64,000 bases of DNA from Haladaptatus sp. R4 (lineage in GTDB: Archaea; Halobacteriota; Halobacteria; Halobacteriales; Haladaptataceae): assembly GCF_001625445.1 (NCBI RefSeq), contig NZ_LWHG01000028.1:434001-498000 (forward strand), in the 5' to 3' direction. This document shows positions 7,534 to 16,577 of this stretch, piece by piece. A program made the translations under genes and the position numbers. A model generated the notes under the pieces. That model did no database searches. It was not told the DNA's origin and saw only the letters and a program-made list of their open reading frames with translations. Within the stretch, counting starts at the first letter, position 1; each line of letters opens with the position of its first letter.

Positions 7534-10176
7534 ATCGAGTTCCTCGACGTGCGATCGATTCGTGGTCGAATCCTTCTCCACGCGCACGAGGTTATCCGCG
7601 CCGCCGACCAACTCGTCGTCGTGGCTGACGACGATGATCTGTTCGACGCCCAACTCTCGCATCGATTCCACGAGTTCGACCAACTGCGAGACGTGTCCCG
7701 AGTCGAGGAACACCGTCGGTTCGTCCAGAATGAGCGGGGGCATCGGCGCGCTTCCTTCGATCCCCTCCGCGAGCAACCGATAGATGGCACAGCGCAGGCT
7801 CAGGTTGAACAGCGCCCGTTCCCCTCCTGAAAGCTGTTGTGGGTCGAGCGGTTCCCCGTCCTTCTGATAGATCGTGAGACGGTACTCGCCGTCGAGAGCG
7901 ATACGCGCGTACGAGTCGTTCTGGTACACCAGATCGAACACTTCGTTCAGCATCCGTTCGAGGCTCCGAACGTTTCGCTGGCGGAGTTCCGACCGGAGAT
8001 CGCCGTACATCGACTGGAGGTCGGCGGCCTCGTCGTACAGCGATTCCAGCGCCGAAACGCGGGCTTCGATGTCTTCACGCCGATCCCGAAGCGCCTCCAA
8101 CTCCTCGATTTCGCCACGAACGCCGCCGATTCGGTCCATGAGGTCGTCCCGCCGCTCGCGGAGCGAAGACAGTTTATCCGTAACCTGTTCGAGGTAGTTC
8201 TCCGCCCGTTCCTCGTCGTCACGGGCTTTTTCGACCGCCGACTCGTCGTACGCTTCGCGGAGCTCCGACTGCCGCGTCCGTTTGTCCGAGAGGCTCTCGC
8301 GGCGCTGATCGTTGAGTTCCTCCAGATGGCTTCGCGTTTCCGCTAGCCGTTCGAGCTCCGATTCCGCGTCCGAGATTTTCCCCTGTATGGTTTGTATCCG
8401 CTCGATTCGCGCCTCGCGCTCGGCTATCGCCTCGCGCTTCGTTTCGAGCGTTTCGGCTTCTTCCCGGTGGGTCGCCGCCTTCGCTTCGAGTTCGTCCACG
8501 TCCGAACGGCGCTCTTCTGCATCCGATCCGAGCGCTTCGGCTTCCTCCCGAAGCTTCTCGGCCTCTTCGCGCTTTTCCTCGACGGTTTGCGCCCGACTTT
8601 CGACCAACTGTTCGACGCTCTCCCGGTTGTCCTGCTGTTGTTGCACGCGGTTCTCGGCGGTGACGAGTTCCTCCGCACGCTCGATTTTCGTCTCCAGTTC
8701 CGTGCGCGTTTCCCGAAGCGACTCCACTTTCGCTTCCAGTTCCGCTACCCTGGATCGGTCCTCGTCCACGGTATCGACGTGCGGGGATTCCTCCACGGGT
8801 TGCCCACACTCCGGGCATTTCCCGGCATCGAGGAGGCGCTCCGCTTCCGCGACTCGCTCCTTCGCGGTTTGTAGTTTCGCCCGAACGTCCGTCTCTTCCT
8901 CGCGGCAGTCCGCGAGGTCCGAGCGAAGCGATTCGAGGTGGTCCTTCGCCTCGCCGAACTCTATGGGGGTATCCGTGAACCGCTCCCGATACGACTGTAT
9001 TTTATCCTCCAACTCCGCCAATTGCTCGCGGCTGGTTTCGAGTTGTTCGGTCGTCTCCTCGACTTCCGCGTCGAGTCGCTCCGCTCGCTGGCGCTTTTCG
9101 TCCGCTCGCGATTCGAGGTCGTCCGCGCGCTCGCCGAGGTTCGACGCCTGGTTGTCGAACATCTGGGCTTTCATGCGGTGGTCTTCCAACTCCTCCGCGA
9201 CGGATTCGTCCTCGGAATCGAGTTCCGCCAATCGCGCGTCGAGCACGTCCTCGTCGGCCGTTTCGAGGGTCGTCTCGGCGAGCAGTTCGTCGGCGTTCGA
9301 TTCCAACTCCGAGAGTTTCTCCCGAATCTCGCTCGCCCGCGTTCGGCAGTTCTCGCGTTTCCCTTCCGTCTCGGTTATTTCGGCTCGTAGCGATTCGATG
9401 TCCTCGGAAATCGATTCCAGTTCCTCCCGTTTTTCCTCGGACGTTTCGAGCGTCTCCCGTGCACCTTCGAGCGTCTTCCGCGCCTCGTCGCGGTTCCCTT
9501 CGAACCGCTCGATTTCCGACTCCATCTCGTTGCGCTTCGATTCGAGGTCGTTCAGCAGGTCGTGGAGGTTCTTCTCCTCCTTGCTCTCGATTTGGGATTC
9601 GAGTTCCGACAGACTCCCGCTCCGGTCGTCGAGGACGCTTTTCACCCCGAGGCGGGCGTCGCTCGCACGCTCCCGGTACTCCTCCAGTTTCCCGAGTTGG
9701 AGGAGGTCGTCGATCATATCCTGTCGCTGTGACGGCGTCGCGTTGATGAGTTTGTTCACCTCTCCCTGTCGGACGTAGGCGCAGTTGACGAACGCCTCCG
9801 CGTCCATCCGGAACAGGCCGACGATGTGGTCGCGGACGTCGCGGGCACCGTCGAACGTCGCGTCGGGGGTTTCGAGTACGCATTTCGCGGTCTGGGCGTT
9901 CTCCCCCGTCGCACGGATTCGGCGGTGGATGTGGTAGTTCCCGCCAGCGTGCTGGAACCAGAGTTCGACTTCCGCGTCCTCCGCACCGATGGTGACGACG
10001 TCTTCGAGCGTTCTGTCGAGCGCTCGCGCGCCGTACAGCGCGAAGAAGCACGCTTCGAGCAGGGAGGATTTGCCGCTCCCGTTGAGACCGTGGATGACCG
10101 TGATTCCGGAATCGAGAGTGAGGTCGGCATCCTCGTAGCATTTGAAGTTCGACAGCCGAACGCGTTCGAACTTCAC
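7510..10176 (-). CDS. rad50: Rad50, SMC-like ATPase of the Mre11-Rad50 complex
   Basis: Rad50 binds and tethers DNA ends and controls the Mre11 nuclease during double-strand break repair. Walker A GLNGSGKSS is at residues 30-38. A long heptad-rich coiled coil runs from about 160 to 740, interrupted near residue 453 by the zinc hook CPECGQP. The ABC signature LSGGERALFNL is near 785, Walker B LILDEP near 815 and the H-loop VVSHDDEL near 845. At 888 residues it has family length. Its ATG overlaps the mre11 stop by four bases, so the two subunits are translationally coupled. The 3' end overlaps the convergent wHTH-like gene by 24 bp. Confidence 0.97.
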   Translation of the reverse strand: MKFERVRLSNFKCYEDADLTLDSGITVIHGLNGSGKSSLLEACFFALYGARALDRTLEDVVTIGAEDAEVELWFQHAGGNYHIHRRIRATGENAQTAKCVLETPDATFDGARDVRDHIVGLFRMDAEAFVNCAYVRQGEVNKLINATPSQRQDMIDDLLQLGKLEEYRERASDARLGVKSVLDDRSGSLSELESQIESKEEKNLHDLLNDLESKRNEMESEIERFEGNRDEARKTLEGARETLETSEEKREELESISEDIESLRAEITETEGKRENCRTRASEIREKLSELESNADELLAETTLETADEDVLDARLAELDSEDESVAEELEDHRMKAQMFDNQASNLGERADDLESRADEKRQRAERLDAEVEETTEQLETSREQLAELEDKIQSYRERFTDTPIEFGEAKDHLESLRSDLADCREEETDVRAKLQTAKERVAEAERLLDAGKCPECGQPVEESPHVDTVDEDRSRVAELEAKVESLRETRTELETKIERAEELVTAENRVQQQQDNRESVEQLVESRAQTVEEKREEAEKLREEAEALGSDAEERRSDVDELEAKAATHREEAETLETKREAIAEREARIERIQTIQGKISDAESELERLAETRSHLEELNDQRRESLSDKRTRQSELREAYDESAVEKARDDEERAENYLEQVTDKLSSLRERRDDLMDRIGGVRGEIEELEALRDRREDIEARVSALESLYDEAADLQSMYGDLRSELRQRNVRSLERMLNEVFDLVYQNDSYARIALDGEYRLTIYQKDGEPLDPQQLSGGERALFNLSLRCAIYRLLAEGIEGSAPMPPLILDEPTVFLDSGHVSQLVELVESMRELGVEQIIVVSHDDELVGGADNLVRVEKDSTTNRSHVEELDSLLGVAD

Positions 10177-11633
10177 AGGTAGTCCTCCATCGAAACCTGC
10201 CCATCCGTTCCGTCAGCAGCGTCGGCGGCGTCAGCCTCGGCCTCGGCGTCACCGGTGTCGTCAGCGCTCGCCGTATCTGCCGTACTTTCCGTTTCGGCCG
10301 TACCTTCCGCATCCGCGGTGGACTCCACGGGTTGAGATTCTGCGATCGATCCTTCGGCCGAATCCTGCGACCCTGCTTCGGACCCGTCGTCGGTCGAGGA
10401 GTCGGAGGTCGATTTCACCGCGACAGCCGTTCCATCTTCGGGATCCGAACTCACCGAAACGGAAATATCGGACCCGTCCGTCTCGGATTCCTCGTCCGTC
10501 GATTCCGATCCTTCGCCTTCCATCGGTTCGAACGCCCCGACGTCGTCCGCGATGCGGGTCGAAACGTGATCTTCGACGGCCGCCCGGACGTTCGAATCCG
10601 CGACTTTGCTCGCGCGAACGAGTTCGTCCAGTTCGTGTGCGGCCTCGCTGAGTCCCATCTCACGGACGCGCTGCCGCACGGCGTCGTCCGGGTCGGCGAA
10701 CGAAACCGACAGTTCGTCGGCTTCGGCTTCGATCTCCCGCCGGTCGGTGATGCGGGCGACGAGCGCCCCCGCCTCCAGCGCGAACTCCTCCACGCGGGCG
10801 GGCGTGACGTCCTTCCCTTCGCCCTCGATCGAGATCAGGACGACCGAATCTTCCACGTCGTACTCCCGAATCGCGTCACGCACGCGGTCGATACCATCGT
10901 CCTCGCCGAGCGTCACCGAGACATACACGAAATCGCGAGTCTGAATGCCGCGCCGAGTGATGGTCACGTCGTCCGAAAACTGGACGATGTTGTATCCTCG
11001 GTCGTCGCGCTCGCTCGCGCTGGCGCGCTCGGTCGAACCGCAGTAGGTGACCCACGCGTCGGCGACCTCCTCCCGTTGTGGTTTGTGGTTGTCGCCGAGC
11101 AACATCGCGTCGAACTCGACGGACGCCTCGGTCAGCACTTCCTCCGCGTCCCAGTTGCCGAACTCGAACGGCTGAAACAGGCCGTGAGCGACGAGTGCGG
11201 CGGCATTCGCGTCGTGTTCGTCGAACTCGTATTCGAGTTCGTCGCGTTTCGAGAGCGGAACGTGGTCTAAGCCGTAGAAGGCGGTGTCGCCGACGATGGT
11301 CGGCGACGGTCCGAGTCGCGTCGCAAGCCCGAGCGTCTCGAAGAGGTCGAGCCACTGTTGGCCGTGCGTGCTCTCGTGGTTCCCGACGATTGCGAGAAAC
11401 GGGATGTCCGCCCGATTGAGTTTCCGAAGGACGGAAATCGTCCCGTGGAGGTCGATGAGTCCCGGTCGGCGGTCGTGAAACAGGTCACCGGCGTGGACCA
11501 CGGCGTCGACGTTGTCCTCGATGGCGTCCTCGACGACCCTGTCGAAGGCGGCAAGAAAATCGTCCCGTCGCTCGGGCGAATGGTACTGGCGATACCCGAT
11601 GTGAGTGTCGCCCGTGTGAATCACCCGTGTCAT
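10173..11633 (-). CDS. mre11: Mre11, DNA double-strand break repair nuclease
   Basis: Mre11 is the Mn-dependent exo/endonuclease of the Mre11-Rad50 complex. The phosphoesterase motifs are all present: GDTHIGYRQYH (8-18), HAGDLFHDR (about 47-55), GNHEST (about 85) and LLGDNHKPQ (about 180). Residues after about 350 form a long low-complexity acidic, Ser/Thr/Ala-rich tail (ESTDEESETDGSD and ADAADAADGTDG) ending QVSMEDYL; this tail is longer than in most archaea and may be disordered or protein-binding. The start MTRVIHTGDTH places the first motif at the usual position. It is upstream of and coupled to rad50, and divergent from the aldehyde dehydrogenase with only about 60 bp between them. Confidence 0.97.
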   Translation of the reverse strand: MTRVIHTGDTHIGYRQYHSPERRDDFLAAFDRVVEDAIEDNVDAVVHAGDLFHDRRPGLIDLHGTISVLRKLNRADIPFLAIVGNHESTHGQQWLDLFETLGLATRLGPSPTIVGDTAFYGLDHVPLSKRDELEYEFDEHDANAAALVAHGLFQPFEFGNWDAEEVLTEASVEFDAMLLGDNHKPQREEVADAWVTYCGSTERASASERDDRGYNIVQFSDDVTITRRGIQTRDFVYVSVTLGEDDGIDRVRDAIREYDVEDSVVLISIEGEGKDVTPARVEEFALEAGALVARITDRREIEAEADELSVSFADPDDAVRQRVREMGLSEAAHELDELVRASKVADSNVRAAVEDHVSTRIADDVGAFEPMEGEGSESTDEESETDGSDISVSVSSDPEDGTAVAVKSTSDSSTDDGSEAGSQDSAEGSIAESQPVESTADAEGTAETESTADTASADDTGDAEAEADAADAADGTDGQVSMEDYL

Positions 11634-11692
11634 TGCTTTCGGTAGGTTCCCTTCTCATAAATTGTTTCCGTGACGGTCGCGTTGAGAGGTGC

Positions 11693-13261
11693 ATGACGTT
11701 TCAGACGGCTCACATTCGAGCCGACCTGCTCGCCGACCTCGACGGAACGGTCGCCGTCGCTGACAGCGGTTCCGACGATTCGATCCCCGTCCATTTCCCG
11801 TTCACCGGCGAACAAATCGGCAGCGTTCCGGCGGCGACCGAGCGGGACGTTTCCGAGGCGGTTTCGCGTGCGCGGGCGGCCCAACGCGAGTGGTCGTCGT
11901 GGTCGGTCGAACGACGGGCGAGCGTTCTGTCCCGATTTCACGACCTCGTGCTCGACAGGCAGAACGAACTGCTCGACGTGATGGGGTTGGAAAGCGGAAA
12001 AGCACGGCAGCACTCCTTTGAAGAAGTCCTCGACGTGGCGACCAACGCCCGGTACTACGCGAACCGTGGGGCGGACTTCCTGCGCCCACGTCGGCGAGAT
12101 GGAGCGATTCCGCTCGCGACGAAGACGAAGGAGTACAGAACTCCCGTCGGCGTCGTCGGGATTATCGCGCCGTGGAACTACCCGCTCACGCTCGCCGTCT
12201 CGGACGCGATTCCAGCGCTGTTGGCCGGAAATTCGGTCGTCCTGAAACCGGCAGAGGAGACGCCGTTTACCGCACTGTTCGCCGCGAAACTGCTTCGGGA
12301 GGCTGGAGTGCCGGAGACGGTCTTCCAGGTAGTGACCGGTCGTGGGGGTGAGGTCGGCCCGGCGCTCATCGACGGCGTGGATTTCGTGGGGTTCACCGGC
12401 AGCACCGAGTCGGGGCGGACGGTGGCGAAGCGCGCAGGGGAAAACCTCGTGAAGTGCTCGCTTGAACTCGGCGGAAAAAATCCCATGCTCGTTCTCGACG
12501 ATGCGGACGTGAGCGAAGCGGTCGAGGGCGCGATTCGTGGCTGTTTCACCAACGCCGGACAGCTCTGTCTCTCCTTCGAGCGACTGTACGTCCAGGACGG
12601 CGTGTACGACGCGTTCCTGCGTCGATTCGCGGAACGAACCCGGAACCTCACGATGGCCCCATCGCTCGACTACGATATCGAGGTCGGATCGCTCGTCTCC
12701 GAAGGGCAGTTCGAGAAAGTACGGACACACGTCGATGACGCCGTGGAGAAGGGAGCGACGCTCGTGACGGGCGGAAACGCGCGGCCGGACCTCGGGCCGT
12801 ACTTCTTCGAGCCGACGATTTTGGAGGGGGTGACGGACGGGATGGTTATCGCCCGCGAGGAGACGTTCGGACCGGTCGTCTCCGTCACCCGGTTCTCGAA
12901 TGCGGCGGAGGCGATTCGACTCGCCAACGACTCCGAACACGGTCTGAACGCGAGCGTCTGGACGACCGATTCCGAGCGAGGATGGAACGTCGCCCGGCAA
13001 ATCGACTGTGGGACGGTAGGGATCAACGACCCGTATCACGCGACGTGGGCGTCGGTCGACGCACCGATGGGCGGCATGAAGGCTTCGGGTGTCGGTCGAC
13101 GTCACGGCCGCGAGGGGATTGTGAAGTACACCGAATCGCAGACGGTCGCCGAACAGCGGTTCGCCTCGCTCGCGCCACCGCGACGGATTCCGACGGAGTG
13201 GTACACACGAGCGATGACTGGCGTGATGCGTGCGTTCAAGTGGATCGAGGGTGGTCGATAG
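11693..13261 (+). CDS. NAD(P)-dependent aldehyde dehydrogenase (succinate-semialdehyde dehydrogenase-like)
   Basis: A 522-residue aldehyde dehydrogenase superfamily enzyme oxidising an aldehyde to an acid with NAD(P). It has the cofactor motif FTGSTESGRTVAKRAG, the general base Glu in LELGGKNPM (about 257), the catalytic Cys in NAGQLC (about 290) and EETFGPVVSV near the C-terminus. The start at 11693 (MTFQTAHIRAD) has GAGAGG just upstream and is preferred to in-frame codons upstream that read into the mre11 promoter. About 40 residues beyond the usual end (APPRRIPTEWYTRAM) form a C-terminal extension. The next gene starts on the base after its stop, so they form an operon. The substrate cannot be told from sequence. 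Confidence 0.9.
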   Translation: MTFQTAHIRADLLADLDGTVAVADSGSDDSIPVHFPFTGEQIGSVPAATERDVSEAVSRARAAQREWSSWSVERRASVLSRFHDLVLDRQNELLDVMGLESGKARQHSFEEVLDVATNARYYANRGADFLRPRRRDGAIPLATKTKEYRTPVGVVGIIAPWNYPLTLAVSDAIPALLAGNSVVLKPAEETPFTALFAAKLLREAGVPETVFQVVTGRGGEVGPALIDGVDFVGFTGSTESGRTVAKRAGENLVKCSLELGGKNPMLVLDDADVSEAVEGAIRGCFTNAGQLCLSFERLYVQDGVYDAFLRRFAERTRNLTMAPSLDYDIEVGSLVSEGQFEKVRTHVDDAVEKGATLVTGGNARPDLGPYFFEPTILEGVTDGMVIAREETFGPVVSVTRFSNAAEAIRLANDSEHGLNASVWTTDSERGWNVARQIDCGTVGINDPYHATWASVDAPMGGMKASGVGRRHGREGIVKYTESQTVAEQRFASLAPPRRIPTEWYTRAMTGVMRAFKWIEGGR

Positions 13262-14341
13262 ATGTCCGTCTTTCTCACCGGATTTCCGGGATTCCTCGGG
13301 TCGGCGCTGACAGAGCGGTTGGTCGCCCGTGGGCGTTCGGTTACCTGCCTCGTGCAGCCGAAATACCGGCGGAAAGCCGAGCGACGGGCACGGAAAATCG
13401 AACGCGAGTCGATGGGGAACGAGTCGGGAGGCATCGAACTCCTCGCGGGGGACATCACCGAATCGGACCTCGGTCTCGGCGAAGAGATGGATCCGTTGCA
13501 GTCCGATACCGACGCCGTCTACCATCTCGCGGCCACGTACGACCTCGCCGTGAGTCGGGAGGTCGGAATGGCAGTCAACGTCGACGGGACGAAAAACGTC
13601 CTCGATTTCGCGGACGGTTGTGGAGACCTCCGGCGGTTCCAGTACGTGAGCACCTGTTACGTGAGCGGGCGCTACGACGGGACGTTCACGGAGGACCACC
13701 TCGTGGAGGGGCAGCAGTTCAACAACTACTACGAGACGACGAAGTATCTCGCCGAGGTGGCGGTACAGGAGCGGATGGCCGACGGGTTGCCCGCGACCAT
13801 TTACCGCCCGGGAATCGTCGTCGGGAATAGCGAAACCGGCGAGACACAGAAGTACGACGGTCCGTACTACCTGCTTCGGTGGCTTCTGCGTCAACCCTCG
13901 GTGGCCGTCGCCCCGGTCCTCGGAAACCCGGCGGCGTACGAGGTCAACGTCGTCCCACGGAACTTCGTGATCGATGCGATAGCCGAACTGAGCAGAGTGG
14001 ACGAATCGGTCGGAGAGGTGTACCAGCTCTGTGATCCGAATCCCCTCACGGTGGACGAGATGCTTCGAGTCTTCGGACGGGCGACGGGGAAACGGGTCGT
14101 CCGGGTGCCGGTTCCGAAGAGCGCCCTGAAACGGGTGCTTTCCAGCCTGCCGGAGTTGGGTATCGAACCGGCAACACTCGATTACTTCGACCAGCCGACG
14201 AGCTATGCCTGTGAGAACGCGCTTGCCGCGCTCGAAACGATCGACGAACCGGTTCGCTGTCCGGCGTTCGGGTCGTACGTCGGGAATCTGGTGTCGTTCG
14301 TCCGCGAACACCCGGAAATTACGCCCGACGCGATGGTGTGA
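13262..14341 (+). CDS. extended SDR family NAD(P)-dependent oxidoreductase (NAD_binding_4/epimerase type)
   Basis: A 359-residue short-chain dehydrogenase/reductase of the extended class. The nucleotide-binding motif TGFPGFLG is at residues 6-13, and the catalytic YYETTK (Tyr about 156, Lys about 160) follows the active-site segment YVSTCYVSG. YRPGIVVG after the catalytic site is typical of the NAD_binding_4 and male-sterility-like branch, which includes fatty acyl reductases and sugar epimerases. It starts immediately after the aldehyde dehydrogenase stop (TAG|ATG). The pairing suggests linked aldehyde or alcohol metabolism, for instance of lipid-derived substrates; this is inference. Full length and intact. 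Confidence 0.85.
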   Translation: MSVFLTGFPGFLGSALTERLVARGRSVTCLVQPKYRRKAERRARKIERESMGNESGGIELLAGDITESDLGLGEEMDPLQSDTDAVYHLAATYDLAVSREVGMAVNVDGTKNVLDFADGCGDLRRFQYVSTCYVSGRYDGTFTEDHLVEGQQFNNYYETTKYLAEVAVQERMADGLPATIYRPGIVVGNSETGETQKYDGPYYLLRWLLRQPSVAVAPVLGNPAAYEVNVVPRNFVIDAIAELSRVDESVGEVYQLCDPNPLTVDEMLRVFGRATGKRVVRVPVPKSALKRVLSSLPELGIEPATLDYFDQPTSYACENALAALETIDEPVRCPAFGSYVGNLVSFVREHPEITPDAMV

Positions 14342-14410
14342 CCGTGGAGCAACGGAAGCGGGAATTGGTAAGATAGCTACCGTTGTAAACGGCGAAGTGA
14401 GCAAAACAGA

Positions 14411-14580
14411 GTGAGTAGACGGAGTGGTGGAGGCAGGGTGAGTGGAGGGGGTGAGGGGAGTGGTGGAGGCAGGGTGAGTGGAGGGAGTGAGGGAAGTGGT
14501 GGAGGCGGGCAGGGTGGAAGGAGTGGGGAAAGTGGAGGAAGCGAGGGGAGTAGAGGGAGTGAATCGAGTGGATGGCGTCA
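14411..14580 (+). repeat. polypurine minisatellite, 36-bp tandem repeat
   Basis: The 328-bp gap 14342-14669 between the SDR gene and the HTH gene holds no convincing gene. Its centre is an almost pure purine, G-rich strand. A 36-bp unit beginning AGTGGTGGAGGC is tandemly repeated at 14423-14458 and 14459-14494, with a decayed third copy from 14495 to about 14529, and further GGAGTGRGG-type sequence continues to about 14580. A Gly/Ser-rich reading frame crosses it but has the composition expected from the repeat alone. Such a tract could form triplex or G-rich structures and may slow or end transcription between the two convergent genes. Confidence 0.85.
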
Positions 14581-14669
14581 GTCGATCGAGAGGCGTATGG
14601 TCTGGTTGTGCCACGGGTGGCTACCGTTGGCCGCGCCATGAGATATAAACCCTCAGGTGGGTCGGGGAG

Positions 14670-14942
14670 TTAGAGGTCGAGCGTGTAGAGGCGCTTGCGG
14701 GCGTCGGAGAACGAAAACCGTGAATCCACGAGGTCTTCGTCTTCGAGACGGGTCAGGGCGTAGCGAACGGTTCGCGGGGGCAGTAGCGTCTCGTCCGCGA
14801 GTTCGCTCTGGGTCATCGTCTCGTTGTATTCCAGCACCTTTGCGACTAACTTTGCGCTCGGAGGGAGGTCGCGGATGGTGGCGGTCGAATCCACGTCCTG
14901 AAGCCGAGTATCGGTCGTTCGTGATAGCTCTGGGGCACTCAT
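14670..14942 (-). CDS. MarR-like winged-helix regulator
   Basis: A 90-residue protein consisting of little more than one winged helix-turn-helix: LPPSAKLVAKVLEYNETMTQSELADETLLPPRTVRY (split here: LPPSAKLVAKVLEYN then MTQSELADETLLPPRTVRY) with the wing LVDSRFSFSDARKRLYTL. The start MSAPELSR at 14942 is chosen because a TATA-like TAATAATATTT at 14967-14977 lies 25-35 bases upstream. It is divergent from pan, with about 140 bp between starts, and a similar small regulator sits beside pan in other haloarchaea as I recall. Its targets are unknown; regulation of itself or pan is possible from position only. Confidence 0.85.
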   Translation of the reverse strand: MSAPELSRTTDTRLQDVDSTATIRDLPPSAKLVAKVLEYNETMTQSELADETLLPPRTVRYALTRLEDEDLVDSRFSFSDARKRLYTLDL

Positions 14943-15085
14943 CAATCGTCCATTTCGGATACAGCGTAATAATATTTCCCATTCGTTTTTATTACCTTCA
15001 GGAATTAAAATGCAGGGATGGTCCGCGTGTACCAACAGGTCGGTCACCCGAAGCCTCTTAAGATGCAGGCTCTTATCCGGAACTG

Positions 15086-16303
15086 ATGACCGATACTGTG
15101 GATGACGTAGAACTCCCATACGACGAGGAGAGTACGTCACAACAGGAACAAATAGAGGCTCTCCAAGAGCGTCTCGACGTCCTCGAATCCCAGAACGAGG
15201 AAATGCGGGACAAGCTTCTCGACGCGAACGCAGAGAACAACAAGTATCAGCAGAAACTCGAACGGCTCACTCACGAGAACAAGAAGCTGAAGCAGTCACC
15301 GCTGTTCGTCGCCACGGTACAGGAGATTACCGACGAAGGCGTCATCATCAAACAACACGGCAACAACCAGGAAGCGGTCACCGAAGTGACCGAGGAAATG
15401 CGCGAGGACCTCGACCCCGACGCACGCGTCGCCGTGAACAACTCCCTCTCTATCGTGAAGACGCTAGACGACGAGACTGACGTGCGCGCTCGCGTGATGC
15501 AGGTCACGAAGAGTCCCGAGGTCACCTACGCCGACATCGGCGGACTCGAAGAGCAGATGAACGAGGTTCGGGAGACCGTCGAGATGCCGCTCGAACACCC
15601 CGAGATGTTCGAAGAGGTCGGTATCGAACCACCGAGCGGTGTGCTCCTCTACGGCCCACCGGGAACCGGGAAGACGATGCTGGCCAAGGCCGTCGCCAAC
15701 CAGACCGACGCCACGTTCATCAAGATGGCCGGGTCGGAACTCGTCCACAAGTTCATCGGCGAGGGTGCGAAACTCGTCCGCGACCTGTTCCAAGTCGCAC
15801 GCGACCACGAGCCAGCGGTCCTCTTCATCGACGAAATCGACGCCATCGCGTCGAAGCGTACCGACTCGAAGACGTCGGGCGACGCCGAAGTCCAGCGGAC
15901 GATGATGCAACTGCTCTCGGAGATGGACGGCTTCGAGGACCGCGGTGAAATCCGCATCATCGCGGCCACCAACCGCTTCGACATGCTCGACCGCGCCATC
16001 CTCCGCCCCGGTCGCTTCGACCGCCTCATCGAAGTGCCCAACCCCGGCGAGGAAGGCCGCGAGCAGATCTTCAAGATCCACACCCGCGACATGAACGTCG
16101 CCGACGACGTGGACTTCGCACACCTCTCGGAGGAGACGGGTGACGCCAGCGGTGCCGACATCAAGGCCATCTGTACCGAGGCCGGGATGTTCGCTATCCG
16201 CGACGACCGCACCGAAATCCGGATGCAGGACTTCCTCGACGCACAGGAGAAGATCGAGCAGGAAGAAGAGGAGAACGACGAAGTCTCCAAGACGTTCGCG
16301 TAA
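15086..16303 (+). CDS. pan: PAN, proteasome-activating nucleotidase (AAA+ ATPase)
   Basis: PAN is the hexameric AAA+ unfoldase that feeds substrates into the archaeal 20S proteasome. The 405-residue protein has an N-terminal coiled coil (about 18-72), an OB domain (about 75-140), Walker A GPPGTGKT (190-197), Walker B LFIDEIDA (about 246-253), the second region of homology AATNRFDMLDRAILRPGRFDR and an AAA lid. The C-terminus is SKTFA, with Phe where the proteasome-docking HbYX motif has Tyr. The upstream CTTAAG about 29 bases before the ATG fits a leaderless promoter. A GC-rich hairpin followed by eight T lies just downstream. Single complete copy in this window. Confidence 0.96.
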   Translation: MTDTVDDVELPYDEESTSQQEQIEALQERLDVLESQNEEMRDKLLDANAENNKYQQKLERLTHENKKLKQSPLFVATVQEITDEGVIIKQHGNNQEAVTEVTEEMREDLDPDARVAVNNSLSIVKTLDDETDVRARVMQVTKSPEVTYADIGGLEEQMNEVRETVEMPLEHPEMFEEVGIEPPSGVLLYGPPGTGKTMLAKAVANQTDATFIKMAGSELVHKFIGEGAKLVRDLFQVARDHEPAVLFIDEIDAIASKRTDSKTSGDAEVQRTMMQLLSEMDGFEDRGEIRIIAATNRFDMLDRAILRPGRFDRLIEVPNPGEEGREQIFKIHTRDMNVADDVDFAHLSEETGDASGADIKAICTEAGMFAIRDDRTEIRMQDFLDAQEKIEQEEEENDEVSKTFA

Positions 16304-16324
16304 TCCCGTTTAAACAATTCTGGG

Positions 16325-16375
16325 CCGCCCGCAGCACCCGCTTCGGGCGGATTTCGTTTCGATACAGTTTTTTTT
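16325..16375 (+). terminator. hairpin plus T-tract downstream of pan
   Basis: CCGCCCG at 16325-16331 pairs with CGGGCGG at 16344-16350, and a run of eight T follows at 16368-16375. Archaeal termination relies mainly on T-tracts, so the tract may end pan transcription just before the convergent small gene. Confidence 0.45.
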
Positions 16376-16379
16376 CGAT

Positions 16380-16523
16380 CTACAGGAATGTGAAAATCAG
16401 GTAGGGAATCCCGAACAGCAGGACAGTCATCGACACGAGGATGAGCAGGTACGATCCGACCGTGCTCGCCGCGGTCTTCCACGCGGGGTGGTCGAAGCCA
16501 GCGGCTTCAGCGGTTTCGGTCAT
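16380..16523 (-). CDS. 47-residue single-helix membrane protein
   Basis: A short gene of 47 residues beginning MTETAEAAGFDHPAWKTAAS and ending YLIFTFL. After a polar N-terminus it has one hydrophobic stretch, YLLILVSMTVLLFGIPYLIF, long enough to cross the membrane once or to form a tight hairpin at the Gly-Ile-Pro. ATG start and TAG stop are in clean frame. It is convergent with pan and lies on the same strand as the DUF5800-like gene about 50 bp upstream. I recall similar tiny proteins downstream of haloarchaeal pan genes, but no function is known. Confidence 0.65.
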   Translation of the reverse strand: MTETAEAAGFDHPAWKTAASTVGSYLLILVSMTVLLFGIPYLIFTFL

Positions 16524-16577
16524 ACCCGACGTTTCGTGTCTCTCACCTAAACGCTATCGGACTGTCAGGGGGTTCGA

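Noticed and set aside
11627-11692. Longer aldehyde dehydrogenase start with about 22 extra residues
   Set aside because: The extra residues read into the mre11 promoter region and lack family similarity; a GAGG ribosome site precedes the ATG at 11693.
14411-14641. Gly/Ser-rich reading frame on the plus strand
   Set aside because: Its composition (SGGGEGSGGG) follows directly from the purine minisatellite and it has no start context or homologous motif.
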